A stretch of 64,000 nt of DNA, taken from Laguncularia racemosa. Its lineage: Eukaryota > Streptophyta > Magnoliopsida > Myrtales > Combretaceae. A program made the translations under genes and the position numbers. The notes beneath the pieces are model-generated. The model had not been told where the DNA came from. It saw nothing but the letters and a program-made list of their open reading frames with translations, and ran no database searches. The DNA lies in contig JBBMOL010000578.1 in NCBI GenBank assembly GCA_037954665.1, positions 80,422-144,421 of the forward strand, in the 5' to 3' direction. Positions 10,458 through 21,577 of the stretch are shown here, in pieces. How positions within the stretch are numbered: position 1 is the stretch's first letter; each line of letters begins with the position of its first letter.

Positions 10458-11419
10458 TCTCCCCCAGGCCTTAGGGGTATTTGCTCCAAATCTAATAGGT
10501 CTTTATGAACATCATTGAGTAAATAGAGTACAGGTTTTTAACATTAAATATAGCGAAGACTCTGTACCTCCTAGTAATTTATTTGTAAAAATATCACTAT
10601 AGTCATTCGATTTCTTGAGATACATAGGGGGTAGAAGCTCTCGCCCCTCCACTTTAGAAAATACCTTAATGTAATGAATATAATGGTCAAACATCCCCCT
10701 ATGGCCCCTTTCCCTTTAAATCAAATTGTCCCACCAAAAAAGGGCTTCTTCTTTCCCAGTTTTACTTATGCCTGAAACTCTTGGGGCCCCAAGGTTTACT
10801 CATTTGCCTTTTTAACTTCTTGGACCTTTAATGGTTTTTTTATCTACCTTTAAAACCCCTTAGTCCTCTAAAGGTTGACTCATCTCCTTTTTAAAACCCC
10901 TTTATCCTCTGAAGGTTTACTCAAACTCCTTTGAACCTCTTGGACCTCTAATGGTGACATTGGGTTCAACACTATACATTTACCCTCTTTCTGGAATATA
11001 TAATTTTTTTCTAAAGCCATCATGCAAAAACCCTCCTATCATACAACCTAGGCTTCTAACGATATATAGGTGTACGCATGGGAAGGGTATTACCTACAAA
11101 CTCATCATGATATTTATCCCCTATACTGAAAGGTTTCCCAGCCCTTTAGGTAAAATGGAAACTACCCTGCTCATTCCCGCTAATGCAATTTAAAGGTTTT
11201 TATTGGGGGAGTTACAAGTTTCAATTTGATACTAAAGATGCAACCACTACATTAGTTTCAACTACTGCAATAAATAATAAAAGCACATAGATTTCCTTTT
11301 ACTCTACAAGAGGTGTAAACAAGTTTTCCCTTTACTCATCATCATTAGTAGCAAACACAGTCAAAGTTCGGTGTTTTACATTAATAGATAAATACAAATC
11401 ACTTTTCCCCCCCTTTACT
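10458..11419 (-). pseudogene. Element D linker and protease, badly decayed
   Basis: On the minus strand the protease motifs of N1 recur in broken form near 10930-11400 (compare TGTTCAACACTATAC near 10967 with the same region of N1 near 2070). Repeated CCTCT.AAGGTT units near 10790-10960 correspond to the PSE linker. Homopolymers are lengthened throughout. As in N1, leader follows directly upstream of the protease with no gag. Confidence 0.6.
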
Positions 11420-11954
11420 ATTGGGCCCCATTTCTAAATAACACACACCAGGCTCCACACATACTTCCACACTTAAACACACAACCACTACTACAACCAA
11501 CACACAACACTCACCTTACTACACACCCACCATGGTGCAGCTTTCCACTCCACGTCCACTCATTTCACAACAAAAGTGCACTTTACCAAACTTCACACAC
11601 ACAACACACTCCCAATCAGGGCAACAAATGTAAATAGAAGTAATTATGGACACTTCTCCAAATGGCAAGCTGATGATTCTAACTAGTTAAAGTGCATTTA
11701 AATGATCAATACACAATAACTTTCACACTTAATGATTGATTTTGAAAATCAAAATTGAACCATAACATACACACTTCCACACCACACATATACACAATTC
11801 ACCACGTGCAACACCCTTCAACCACACATACTCACTTCACCACGGTGCAAAAACCCTTAAACTGCACAAAACTCGCTTCACCCATGATGCAACACACATT
11901 TCTAATCAGGGTAGCAAACAATAATGGAAACAATTAATGATGCTTCTCCAAATG
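11420..11954 (-). other. Element D leader, distal part
   Basis: CA-rich non-coding leader with AAACCACACA-type stretches. It ends at the D2 target site CAAATGGTAAG and resumes after D2 at 17273. Confidence 0.6.
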
Positions 11955-11959
11955 GTAAG

Positions 11960-12792
11960 TGATACGAACCACGCCAACCCGTGATGAAACCCAATACCAA
12001 TACGTTCGGAATTCGTTGCCTAAGATGCCAAAACACCTAAAGTGGAAACCGCACCCGTTGTCTATAAGCGAGACAAGAATCCTTGGTATAGTGTGAAGAT
12101 GCTAACAATCGGGATGAAAGACCGATTGTAAGTCGGGATGAACGCTACAGAAATCAATCCGATAAGTTCAAATTAGTTCTTGAAGAACCAAGAGAGGTGC
12201 CTCTCAAAAGTGTTTAATGTTCGAAGGTGTAAATTCTAAGTTGTTCTAAACCCTAAGAGCTTTTATACTGGGTTACAATTCATGAAAAACAAGTCCAAAA
12301 CGACGCAGCTTAGATAAGTTGCGTAAAAACACGAAAACAGAACAAGCTGGCCGTAGGGATACACGGCTGTGTACACGACCGTGTACTTTTCTGTGCACAT
12401 TCCGGTCACATACATGAACGTGTACTTCTGGTCGTGTATCTTTCTGTGGATTTCTTGTCTCCATACATGGCTGTGCCTTTTAGCCGTGTGTCTAGCCATG
12501 TATGATTCTGTGTAATCTTGGAATTCCTACACGGCCGTGCCTTGAAAGTACACACCTCTTCAACCCGTGTTCGGTTGTGACTTGTATAAGAGCAAGGGTC
12601 TTCCCATGGTTGTTCCAATCCGTTCCAACTTCATGATTGCTCCAATCCTTTCCGGCTTCATGGACAACCTTTATCAACCTGTTAAGTGCTTCCTCGAATC
12701 GTTTCGCTCGATTTCTTGTGATCGGTCCAGGCGGCACTTCAAGAGGATCCACATTTCTTCTTCTAGCTTGGCTCTCATCATGGATCTCATCA
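11960..12792 (-). repeat. 3' LTR of D2 (subfamily 2a)
   Basis: It runs from TGATACGAACC to GGATCTCATCA on + (TGATGAGATCC...TTCGTATCA on the minus strand). The minus-strand TATA box (GTATAAAAGC) is near 12258-12267, and a TACACG-type palindrome array lies just upstream at 12358-12560. The pol reading frame enters this LTR from the right. Confidence 0.92.
12358..12560. repeat. TACACG/CGTGTA palindrome array in D2 3' LTR
   Basis: About eight copies or half-copies of TACACGGCCGTGTA-like sites, for example GTACACGACCGTGTAC near 12371, are separated by 15-40 bp of loosely conserved spacer (TTTCTGTGCACATTC, TTTCTGTGGATTTC). The array lies between the pol-coding end of U3 and the TATA box. Confidence 0.9.
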
Positions 12793-12806
12793 TTCCCCTC
12801 CTCTTG
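12793..12806 (-). other. Polypurine tract of D2
   Basis: On the minus strand AAGAGGAGGGGAA sits immediately before the 3' LTR (TGATGAG), within the pol reading frame. Confidence 0.85.
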
Positions 12807-14127
12807 AAAAGGATTTGTCCTCAAATCATTGCCTGCATCAAATGGACTCAGATCGGTAACATAAAATGTGACACTTACTGGATACTCACCTGGTAAATTT
12901 TTCTTGTAGGCATTATCATTGATTTTCTCAAGCATCGGAAATGGACTGCCTCCCCTGGGGTTCAACTTGGATCTCCTCTCAATGGAAAACTCTCCTTACG
13001 AAAATGCACCCAAACCCAATCTCCAGGTTGAAAAATCTTGGGTCTCCTGTCCTTGTTCACCCTTGAAGCGACCCTGGCATTTTGTTTTACAATCCTAATC
13101 TTTACCTGTGCATGTAGCTTTCTCATGAAATCTGCCTTAGAATCAGCATCAAAACATCACAGACTTGTTAAGTGGCAATGGTAATAAATAAATAGGAACC
13201 AATGGGTTAAAACCATACACAATCTCAAATGGTGAACAATGAGTAGTGCTATATAAAGCCCTGTTATATGCAAACTCCACAAATGGTAGACAATCCTTCC
13301 AAGTCCTAATGTTCTTCTCTATGATTGCCCCTAACAATTGAATTAAAGTCCTGTTAACCACATCAATTTATGGGTGACAGATAGTTGAAAACATCCGTTT
13401 AGTTCCCAACTTTTCCCACAATACTCTCCAAAAATGACTAAAAAATTTCTCATCTCGATCACTAACAATGCTTCTAGGTATACCATGCGGTCGCACTACC
13501 TTTCTAAATAACAACTCAACAATGTGTATAACATCATCAGTTTTATGACAAGGAATGGAAATGAACCATTTTAGAAAACCTATCCACAACCATAAAAATA
13601 AAATCTCGATCATGCCTAGGCCTAGATAATCTTAACACGAAATCTTGTGACATGTCTATCCAAGGCTCATGAGGAATGACACTATACTCATATAACCAAT
13701 CTAAGAAGTCATCTAAACAAGGAATGGGATGACGGTACTTTACCGTAAGGTTGTTGATGGCGTGGCAGTCAACACGAATTCTCCATGTCCCATCCTTCTT
13801 AGGCACCAAAATCACAGGTACTGCACATGGACTCATGCCTTCTCTCACGTATCCCTTCTCCATTAACTCATCTACCTGCCATTGGAGTTCCTTTGGAAAG
13901 ACATTTTCAAAATCCTGCACAATAGACACAACCACACTAGGCAAAGCATTAGATAATTCGTTAGTAATCAAACATGTTTCCTTAAAAACCAGCAACAACA
14001 TAGGTTGCTTCATCACTAACGCTCTCCTCACTACACTCGCTCTTGCCACACAACTCTCCTTTCGCAAGGCTGCCCTCTCCTTTTCACTCACCACCAAAGT
14101 TGATCCCCCTTCAACTTGGTCTCTCAC
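12793..14127 (-). pseudogene. D2 pol: RT N-terminus fused to integrase
   Basis: The minus-strand frame (14127-13543) reads LVQDFENVFPKE, then GYVREGMSPCAVPVILVPKK and RYHPIPCLDDF-like RT start motifs. It then jumps from YEYSV straight to IPHEPWIDMSQDFVL, the integrase core. The fingers/palm of RT, the YFDD motif, RNase H and the integrase zinc domain are missing. Further integrase follows in shifted frames: IPRSIVSDRDEKFF (second catalytic Asp), VNRTLIQL, FVEFAYNRALYST and the C-terminal WVWVHFRKE. The segment giving the catalytic Glu (normally QTDGQTEVVN) is damaged. The frame runs on into the LTR (TNPFQEEGNDEIHDES). Confidence 0.88.
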
Positions 14128-14280
14128 ACTCTTTCCAGCCTTCCTCTCTTTTTCCTTTTAATCTTGACTTTTATATTCCTTTTCTTTCTCATTGTCTTTT
14201 GCTCTCTCACTCTCCCTCTGCTTTTCACTCACCTTATGTTTTGCAAAAGACTATTGTAGCTGCAACTGGTCCTCATACAC

Positions 14281-14900
14281 TTATTTGGGTGTTAACGGTT
14301 TAAGATTAAAGCTTTTCCTTCGGTGAACAAGCGTATACTTGTTAGAAAAGCCATAATGAACAACCTTCCTATCAAATTGCCACGGCCTCCCCAACAACGC
14401 ATGACATGCTTGCATTGGCACTACATCACATAACACCTCATCCTCATACCTTCCAATGCGAAAACCAATCAAGGCTTGCTTACTCACCTTAGTCTCACCA
14501 CTATCATTCAACCACTGCAATTTATATGGACTAGGGTGTCTAACAGTTTTGAGCCCCAGCCTTTCAGCAATAAAATTGCTCACTACATTGGTGTAACTTC
14601 CCCCATCAATAATTAAACTACAAATGTGATCTCCTAGATAACATCTAGTATGAAATATATTCTCTCTTTGCACCTCCTCTTCTTCCTTCACCTGCACATT
14701 CAACGCTCGCTTCACTACTACCACTAGCCTTCCCATTGCAGGCTCCTCATCATAACTAGCATCCTCTAATGGAGGCATATCATCTTCTTCACTATCCCCC
14801 TCAGTCTCATACTCACCATCATCACGCAAAATCATCACACGCCTATTTGGACATTGACTAGCCGTATGGCCTCTGCCTTGACATTTAAATCATCTAATGT
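14281..14900 (-). pseudogene. D2 zinc knuckle and aspartic protease
   Basis: The frame 14838-14281 starts in CPNRRVMILRDDGEYE, has an acidic stretch, then RENIFHTRCYLGDH, the active-site segment IIDGGSYTNVV and LLGRPWQFDRKVVH. This is the plant Gypsy protease with Asp in an IIDGGS context. Just upstream the knuckle reads (stop)FKCQGRGHTASQC, its first Cys changed to a stop by TGT to TGA. The Cys after GGS, present in sister copies, is Tyr here. Confidence 0.85.
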
Positions 14901-15043
14901 CACGATTTCTAGAAGTAGAAGAATCAAGGTTACCTTGGTTACCGGAGTAGAACTCGCTTGCCTCAGCTCCCCTTTTGGTTTGGTGGGCAAAGGCTTTCTT
15001 CTTTCTTCCATTGGTTGGTCTTCAAAGTGGATGAACCATTGCC

Positions 15044-15919
15044 CTATGGAAACCGTGCATTACTACTACCTTTCCTCTTATGCTGGTTCTTAACCTTTAC
15101 AGCCATGTGAACCATATCCTCCAATTCTACATAATGCTGCAATTCAACCACATTTTGGATTTCTCTATTCAATCGTACAAGAAACCTAGCCATTATAGCC
15201 TCTCTATCCTCCTCTACATTCGCCCTAATCATAGTGACTTCCATCTCCTTGAAATACTCATCTACACTTCGGCTTCCCTGCCTCAGAGTTTGCAACTTGT
15301 TGTGCAATTCACGATAGTAATACGCAGGCACAAACTGCTTCTTCATCACTCTTTTCATCTCTTCCCAAGACTCAATAGGTGGCTCGCCACTCCTTCTCCT
15401 ATTCAACATTAGTTGATCCCACCACACTATAGCATAATCCGAAAATTCAATGGTAGCAAGTTTTACCTTCTTTCTCCCACTATAGTTGTGACAATCAAAT
15501 ACCATCCCCACCTTTTTCTCCCATTCTGAGTACGCCTCGGGATCATTCTTCCCTTGGAAAGGAGGAATCTTCATCTTTATGCTACTCAATTGATCATCCT
15601 CTCTATTCCTATCTCCTCTATCTTCCTAATCTCTAGTTCCTCTATTCCGACCACTATATCCTCTATAACTCCCAACAGAAGGCTCATCAAAGTCATCATC
15701 CGTCATTTCATCTCCACCCCTCGGTACTCTCCTAGAACGACTCTCCCTCTTACGCCATTGGAATACGTTTGTGGATTGCTCTAGTCTTTGCTCTACCGTC
15801 TCATGAATTTGTTCCATTCCCTCTTGGAACATCCTCTTCATTTCACCCCTCAACGCCTCAATTACTAACCTAGCATCAAACCTTCCCCTCTCACCTTCAG
15901 GAGAATGTTGTCTCGACAT
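15044..15919 (-). pseudogene. D2 gag, two frames split by one stop
   Basis: The start ATG at 15919 gives MSRQHSPEGERGRFDAR and a basic, coiled segment (EALRGEMKRMFQEGMEQIHE). A single TAG after NRGTRD breaks it. The second frame (15589-15044) holds the retrotransposon gag domain MKIPPFQGKNDPEAYSEWE, WWDQLMLNRRRSGEPPIESW and SRSVDEYFKEMEVTMIRA. The zinc knuckle follows. Family-2 copies F2d, F2e and G have the same gag, which supports the start. Confidence 0.87.
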
Positions 15920-16402
15920 AGTCCTTGCAGAAAAGATTAGTACTAACACAAATATATATATAATTAAACCTCACGATACACTCCCTTACGTGTTTCGCTC
16001 AAATGATGATATCACACAGTCACTCGTGTATTCTCACAAATAATGATGATATCAACTCGCTAATTTCCTCTTCTCAATTCTCTTGGAACTAACCTGAACT
16101 ACACCAATTTCCTTCCGTAGAATTCAAAACAACTCTAGGGTTCGTAAATTTTCCTCTATTTTTCTATCCGAATTTTTTTTTTGTCTTGGTTGTTGCTCTT
16201 GATCACGTTTTTCTTTTCTATTCTTTTCTCTTTTTTTTGTCGTGATTTTTACTTTTTTTTTTTAACAATCGCCTAGTCAATATTACACTATCAAATGACA
16301 ATCAATACTACGAAATTGAATACGATAATTGATATGAACGATTAGAGTTAGGGTTTTTGATATTACCTTCCTCAACCGAACTTGATGTTTTGACAAACCT
16401 AA
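15920..16402 (-). other. D2 untranslated leader
   Basis: About 480 bp between primer site and gag ATG, with long T runs (16170-16265) that read as A runs in the RNA. No coding motif is seen. Confidence 0.75.
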
Positions 16403-16414
16403 GCTCTGATACCA
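16403..16414 (-). other. Primer binding site of D2
   Basis: On the minus strand TGGTATCAGAGC, the tRNA-Met(initiator) complement, three bases after the 5' LTR. Confidence 0.88.
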
Positions 16415-16417
16415 ATC

Positions 16418-17267
16418 TGATACGAACCACGCCAACTCGTGACGAAACCCAATACCAATACGTTCGGAATTCGTTGCCTAAGACGCCGAAACACCTAAAG
16501 TGGAAATTGCAACCCGTTGTCTATAAGCGAGACAAGAACCTTGGTATAATGTGAAGACGCCACAATCGGGATGAAAGACCGATTGATAAGTCGGGATGAA
16601 CGCCACGGAAATCAATCCAATAAGTTCAAATTAGTTCTTGAAGAACCAAGAGAGGTGCCTCTCAAAAGTGTTTAATGTTCAAAGATGTAAATTCTAAGTT
16701 GTTCTAAACCCTAGGAGCTTTTATACTAGGGTTACAATTCGTGAAAAACAAGTCCAAAACGACGTAGCTTAGATAAGTTGCGTAAAAACACGAAAACAGA
16801 TCAAGTTAGCCGGCAGGGGATACACGGCCATGTACACGACCGTATACTTTGGCCGTGTACTTTTCTATGCACATTCCGGTCACATACACGACCGTGTACT
16901 TCTGGTCGTGTATCTTTCTATGGATTTGCTTGTCTCCATACACGACCGTGCCTTTTAGCCGTGTGTCTAGCCATGTATGATTCTGTGCAATCTTGGAATT
17001 CCTACACGGTCGTGCCTTGAAAGTACACGCCCTCTTCAACCCGTGTCCAGTGTGACTTGTATAAGAGCAAGGGTCTTCCCATGGTTGTTCCAATCCGTTC
17101 CAACTTCATGATTGCTCCAATCCTTTCCAGCTTCATGGACAACCTTTATCAACCCGTTAAGTGCTTCCTCGAATCGTTTCGCTCGATTTCTTGTGATCGG
17201 TCCAGGCGGCACTTCAAGAGGATCCACATTTCTTCTTCCGGCTTGGCTCTCATCATGGATCTCATCA
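16418..17267 (-). repeat. 5' LTR of D2 (subfamily 2a)
   Basis: It has the same ends as 11960-12792 and an 850 bp length. The minus-strand TATA box is near 16718-16728 (GTATAAAAGC). The palindrome array is at 16815-17040. It differs from its partner by scattered substitutions and by one extra array unit (GGCCGTGTACTTT near 16853). Confidence 0.92.
16815..17040. repeat. TACACG/CGTGTA palindrome array in D2 5' LTR
   Basis: It contains GTACACGACCGTATAC, GGCCGTGTAC, ATACACGACCGTGTAC, GGTCGTGTATC and ATACACGACCGTGCC in a run. It has one unit more than the 3' LTR of the same element, showing unit-number change since insertion. Confidence 0.9.
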
Positions 17268-17272
17268 GTAAG

Positions 17273-17658
17273 TAAACAATTCAAAATAATCAAAGTGTAT
17301 TATGATTAGCAATACACAATAACTCCTTCAACTTAATGTTTGCTTTTGAATTTCAAATTGTTTCCAAATCCTCCACGCAATTGAAAAAAAAAATTGGAAA
17401 TGAAAATGCACTCTAGTTCCAAAATCCTCAAGACAACACACTTCCCTTCTTCCTCAAACAAGCAACTCACGACAAGATGAGGAATACAAAGATCAATTTT
17501 GAAATTTCCACTTCCAATTCTGCAACAATAACGTATATCACAATACAATCATTTATAATTACTTCAATTCCACTTCAAATGACTTCAATTAAGAAATGGA
17601 TGAATAAGAACCCAAAATCCCAAATTGAAAATCATGCAAACCCCATTTCAAAACCTTT
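17273..17658 (-). other. Element D leader, proximal part
   Basis: Family-1 leader resumed after D2, with TTTTGAATTTCAAATTG-type sequence typical of the leader modules. It is non-coding. Confidence 0.65.
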
Positions 17659-17670
17659 GCTTTGATACCA
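17659..17670 (-). other. Primer binding site of element D
   Basis: TGGTATCAAAGC on the minus strand, three bases from the 5' LTR end. It has the same one-base variant of the tRNA-Met complement as N1. Confidence 0.8.
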
Positions 17671-17673
17671 AAA

Positions 17674-18546
17674 TGACAATGTGCCTAGCAATCCAATTAC
17701 AAGAACAGTAAGATAATAACACAAACTCCAAACCAATCCCACAAAGAGGTGATCAACAACAAGCACTTGAACCCTAATTTACATGGATTCAAATGACTAT
17801 AATGTCGAAATTGTGACTAAGATCAATATCAATTGTATAGTATGTAAAGGACAACAATAAAATGAACCGAATTCCACTCAAATTGGAATTGAATCAAATA
17901 TGAAAATTAGAACCCTAATTCATGTGAAAATGAACAAAGTGTCACAACCAATTACAACTAGATATGGTGCACTAGAAAATAATTGGAAGCAACATGAGAA
18001 GGATTTATATAACTCACAATACTCCTCAAGCAAACTCGCCACAATTTCAATTGAAATTGATAAGAGTTGGGTTAGCATGAAAAAGGCCTCTCCTCATGGT
18101 AAGAATAGGTGTATTTTTCTAAAGTTCAAAAAGCTCCCTTATAACCCTACTTAGTAAGTATTTATAGTTGCTCTAATTAGGGCAAAATCAATAAAACAAA
18201 ATTACAAGTAAAACCCACAAGTGACTAGTTTTTAGCAACAAAGGACAATTATAAATAAACCCTCAAAATGGTTGGTTCTTCACTTCCATGGAGCAATTAT
18301 TGGATCAGTACTTCTTTGATTTATGTAGGTCCATGAATAACCCACAAACTGAGCTTTAGCAAATTTGTCCACCGTCTTGTAAAAACTGACAAATGTACCT
18401 GTTGGAATGCATAATAAAATAGAAAAGAAGATACTAAACAAATATTCTTGGGATTCGATTATTCAAAGAGGACCCTCATCGCCAAATTTTGTAACCTTTT
18501 AGCTCTTGCCCTGGTGATAAGTCTTGTGGGCATATGATTCCTATCA
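17674..18546 (-). repeat. 5' LTR of element D (subfamily 1a)
   Basis: It begins TGACAATGTGCC and ends GATTCCTATCA, followed by TSD GGTCT. The TATA palindrome is present in weakened form (AAGTATTTATAGTTG near 18155). It is cleaner than the left LTR and should be used as the reference copy. Confidence 0.87.
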
Positions 18547-19579
18547 GGTCTTCATGAATATCATCTGGTATATATGGCAATAAGTCTGCAACATTAAATG
18601 TAGTAGAGATGCCATATCTTCCTGGCAATTCTAACTTGTATGCATTTTTATTGATATGCTTTATAACTTTGAAAGGTCCATCTACTCTAAGTGAAAGCTT
18701 TTGTGACTTCTTGTGCGGAAACCTATCTTCGTTGAAATTAATCCAAACTAGATCACTTGGATTATAAATTCTAGTTTTTCTATTTTTGCTTCCTTAAAGT
18801 TTCTACTATTCCTGAGTTTTCTAAAGGTGTTTAAATGTCCTTTAGTGAAGTTTCTGAATCTCCTCGGCTCGTTTTACTCCAATCAAGTTTTCTTCCTTTG
18901 TTATCGGATTAGCTATTAAATCTAATGGAGGAGTAGGATTATAGCCATACACGACTTTAAAGGGAGACTTACTAGTTGAACTATGAGTTGACCTATTGTA
19001 AGCGAACTTAACAATAGGGAGACACAAGTTCCAATCAGTAAGATTCTTGCCAACTTTTGCTCTTAGTAAGGCATCAAGAGTATGATTAACAACCTCTGTT
19101 TGTCGCCTATCTAGGGATGTCACGAGGTACTATACATGAGTTTAGTACCAAGTCTTTTCCATAGTGTCTTCCAGAAAAAGTTAAGAAACTTAATGTCTTT
19201 GTTAGACATTATGCTATGTGGAACACCATGTAATTTTACAATTTCCTATACAAAAAGGTCAGTTATAAAAAGTGTGTCATCTGTTTTGTGACAAGGCATA
19301 AAATGTGACATTTTGTTGAAGCGATCAACAACCATAATGGAATCCTTTCCTCTTTGTGTCCTGGGTAGACCCAAAATGAAATCTATACTAATATCAGTCC
19401 AAGGTTGTGTAAGTAGAGGCAAAGGCATATATTCACCCTAAACTCCCTTCTTTCCTTTTGCCCCCTTATAGACACCACACCTTTCCAATACCTTGTGGAT
19501 ATCCTTCATCATACCTCTCTAGTGAAAATGCTACTTTAACAACTCTAAAGTTCTCTTTTCACCAAAATGACCAGATAAT
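18547..19579 (-). pseudogene. Family-1 integrase of host H1
   Basis: Minus-strand motifs run in order. QLSGHFGEKRTLELL is the zinc-binding region. PWTDISIDFILGLPRTQRG carries the first catalytic Asp. SNKDIKFLNFFWKTLW carries the second Asp, in a usual SDRD context altered to SNKD. RRQTEVVNHTLDALLRA carries the catalytic Glu. FAYNRSTHSSTSKSPF follows. The C-terminal segment VDGPFKVIKHINKNAYKLELPGRYG-like occurs near 18620. Stops break it at several points. RT and RNase H would lie upstream but H2 interrupts at 19580. It shows that family 1 once had a full pol. Confidence 0.87.
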
Positions 19580-20428
19580 TGATCTGTCTACAATTTGATT
19601 GCAAGAATACCAAACCAATTCCACAAAATGCGTGGCACTAACAAGAACTTAAACCCTAAAGTTCAAATGATATTCACGCAATTTACAATGACAATCAATT
19701 GTATTTCCGAAATAAAACAGATGGACAACACAATAGAGTCCAATTCCCAACTAAAATGGTGTGAACCTTAGATTGGAAAGGAATCCCTAATTGGCATGAA
19801 ATATAAACACAACAAGAACAAATCTAATCACTCATTAGATATGACATACTAGTAATAATTGGAATCAACTTAAGAAATTTGATATTACTCACAAATTCTT
19901 AAGCTAATCTCACCACAGTTCCACATGAAATTGATAAGAGATGAGATTTTCTAGCAAAGACTCTCCTCACAGCAAAGTGTTTGACATTTTTTCAAAATGT
20001 CAAAACGTTCCTTACAAACCCTAGTTAGCAAGTATTTATACTTGCTCCAATTAGGGTTAAAATGTTCAAATAATTACACATATGCCACTAAGTGGCCGGT
20101 TCTAGTCAACAAAATACAAATAAATCAAAAGTCCAAAAAATGAGTAAAAGTGGTCGATTCAATAATGAAAATACAAGAACAAAAGTTGGTCTTCAAATGT
20201 TCGGTTCTTTAAGTCAATTAAGTACATTGTGGACCATTGGATGTGAATCCGAAGATGTCCCCAATTTGATCATCAGTGCATGTTATTTGGTTATCTCGTA
20301 AATATTGATCAATGTACCTACTATAGTGTAAAAACCAAACATTATTAGGTAAAGAAAATGAACATATGTGGTACATTGATCCAAATTAGAGTCCCCTACT
20401 GCTGGGACCACAAGGTAGATTCCCATCA
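19580..20428 (-). repeat. 3' LTR of H2
   Basis: It begins TGATCTGTC and ends GATTCCCATCA. The minus-strand TATA palindrome is at 20028-20045. It is followed on the right by the polypurine-type sequence, the mirror of AGAGACTCGAAGAGA. Confidence 0.88.
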
Positions 20429-20539
20429 TCTCTTCGAGTCTCTAAAAGATTTGCCCTCAAATCTAGGGGGTCATCTCTTAGACTGAAACTCGATGCTTTT
20501 GTCGACTTGTTTTCTTGACTATTAGGAGAAGCAGAAGTA

Positions 20540-21018
20540 GTCCTAATTTTTCTTTAGAAAGAGCGCACCTCAGATAGAGACATAGGCGTCAAGACTATCC
20601 GTGACCTACCTTTTCGAAACATATAAGTTTTTCTGAATCCGTCATGTAACACCTTTTTATCAAACATCCAGGGTCTACCGAATAATAAATGAAAAGCACA
20701 CATAGGAATCACATCGTAGATGATCTCATCATGGTATTTCTTTCCTACATCGACTGGCACCTTTGCCCTTTATGTAACATGCACACTATCTCGATTATCT
20801 AACTAATGCAATTTGTAAGTTCTAGGATGTGAGCTAGTGGCTAGTTGTAATTTATCTACTAATGCAATAAATATGACATTAGTGCAACTACCACTATCAA
20901 TTATTAGTACACAAAGGTTACCTCGGATCTTGCAAGATGTGTGGAATAGGTTCTCTCTTTGTTTGTCCCTAGCATTTAGAGATATAGTCAAAACCTTGTG
21001 CAACACATTAATAGGCAA
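20540..21018 (-). pseudogene. H2 aspartic protease
   Basis: On the minus strand: RENLFHTSCKIRGN, LIIDSGSCTNVIF (active-site Asp in DSG), then after stops YHDEIIYDVIPM and LLFGRPWMFDKKVLHDGF. This is the best-preserved family-1 protease here. It ends LTPMSLSEVRSF and then passes quickly to the LTR, so no PSE repeats and no RT are present. Two in-frame stops break it. Confidence 0.85.
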
Positions 21019-21251
21019 GTAATATTCACCCGTTTTATCCTCATCTGTCTCAGCATTTTGATCATCATAGTACTCCTACAATGCCATGGACAAGTCTGTA
21101 GGCTTGACAGCTTCTTTTTCATCTTCTTCGTTGTCTTTGATGCCCTCCATGACTATCATTACTCTTTTATTAGGACATTGTGCACCCATATGTCCAAATC
21201 CCATGCATTTGAAATATTTAATTTGGCGCATTTTCCCACTAGTTGACCTTG
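21019..21251 (-). pseudogene. H2 gag zinc knuckle, interrupted by hAT
   Basis: The minus-strand translation gives YFKCMGFGHMGAQCPNKR followed by a Glu/Asp-rich tail. The first knuckle Cys is Tyr, while the other C, H and C are in place. The hAT TSD lies 14-30 bp upstream of the knuckle on the coding strand, so the transposon splits gag here. Confidence 0.82.
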
Positions 21252-21259
21252 GTACCGTC
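21252..21259. repeat. Target site duplication of hAT, left copy
   Basis: GTACCGTC, repeated exactly at 25519-25526. Eight base pairs is the hAT superfamily signature. Confidence 0.95.
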
Positions 21260-21278
21260 CAAGGTTGTCAAAATCGCG
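21260..21278. repeat. hAT terminal inverted repeat, left
   Basis: CAAGGTTGTCAAAATCGCG. It pairs with 25500-25518 inverted. A second CGATTTTACG follows inside. Confidence 0.93.
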
Positions 21279-21577
21279 ATTTTACGTAGAATCGCCAAGG
21301 AGTCCGTAGAATCAGAACGTAAAAACGTAAGTTTTTACAACCTTTATAAAATAACCTTTAAATATTAAAAATTTCCTTATAGTAGTCATTAAAAAATATA
21401 ATAGATAATATAAATTAAAAATTTCAGCATGGAATTGAATCATAAATCACAATAAAAGTCATAATATAGATAATCAAGCATAAGTTATATAATATAAATA
21501 ATCAACCATAAAAATAATCAACCAAAAGTCTCAATAAAAGTTATGAAATCATAAATCATATTACAAAACAAGAACTA

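Larger units (their letters stand above)
11960..17267 (-). mobile_element. Complete Gypsy family-2a element D2
   Basis: LTRs at 11960-12792 and 16418-17267 are flanked by the 5-bp TSD GTAAG (11955-11959 and 17268-17272). The order on the minus strand is 5' LTR, primer site, leader, gag, zinc knuckle, protease, partial RT fused to integrase, polypurine tract, 3' LTR. RNase H and most of RT are missing by an in-frame deletion shared with element G, so it is non-autonomous. The gag frames need only one stop repaired, indicating relative youth. It sits in the leader of element D. Confidence 0.93.
9576..18546 (-). mobile_element. Gypsy family-1 element D, with D2 nested inside
   Basis: LTRs at 9576-10457 and 17674-18546 are flanked by the identical 5-bp TSD GGTCT at 9571-9575 and 18547-18551. 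The internal part (10458-11959 and 17268-17673) has a decayed linker/protease, leader and primer site, but no gag, RT or integrase. Family-2a element D2 occupies 11960-17267. D inserted into the integrase end of H1. Confidence 0.9.
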
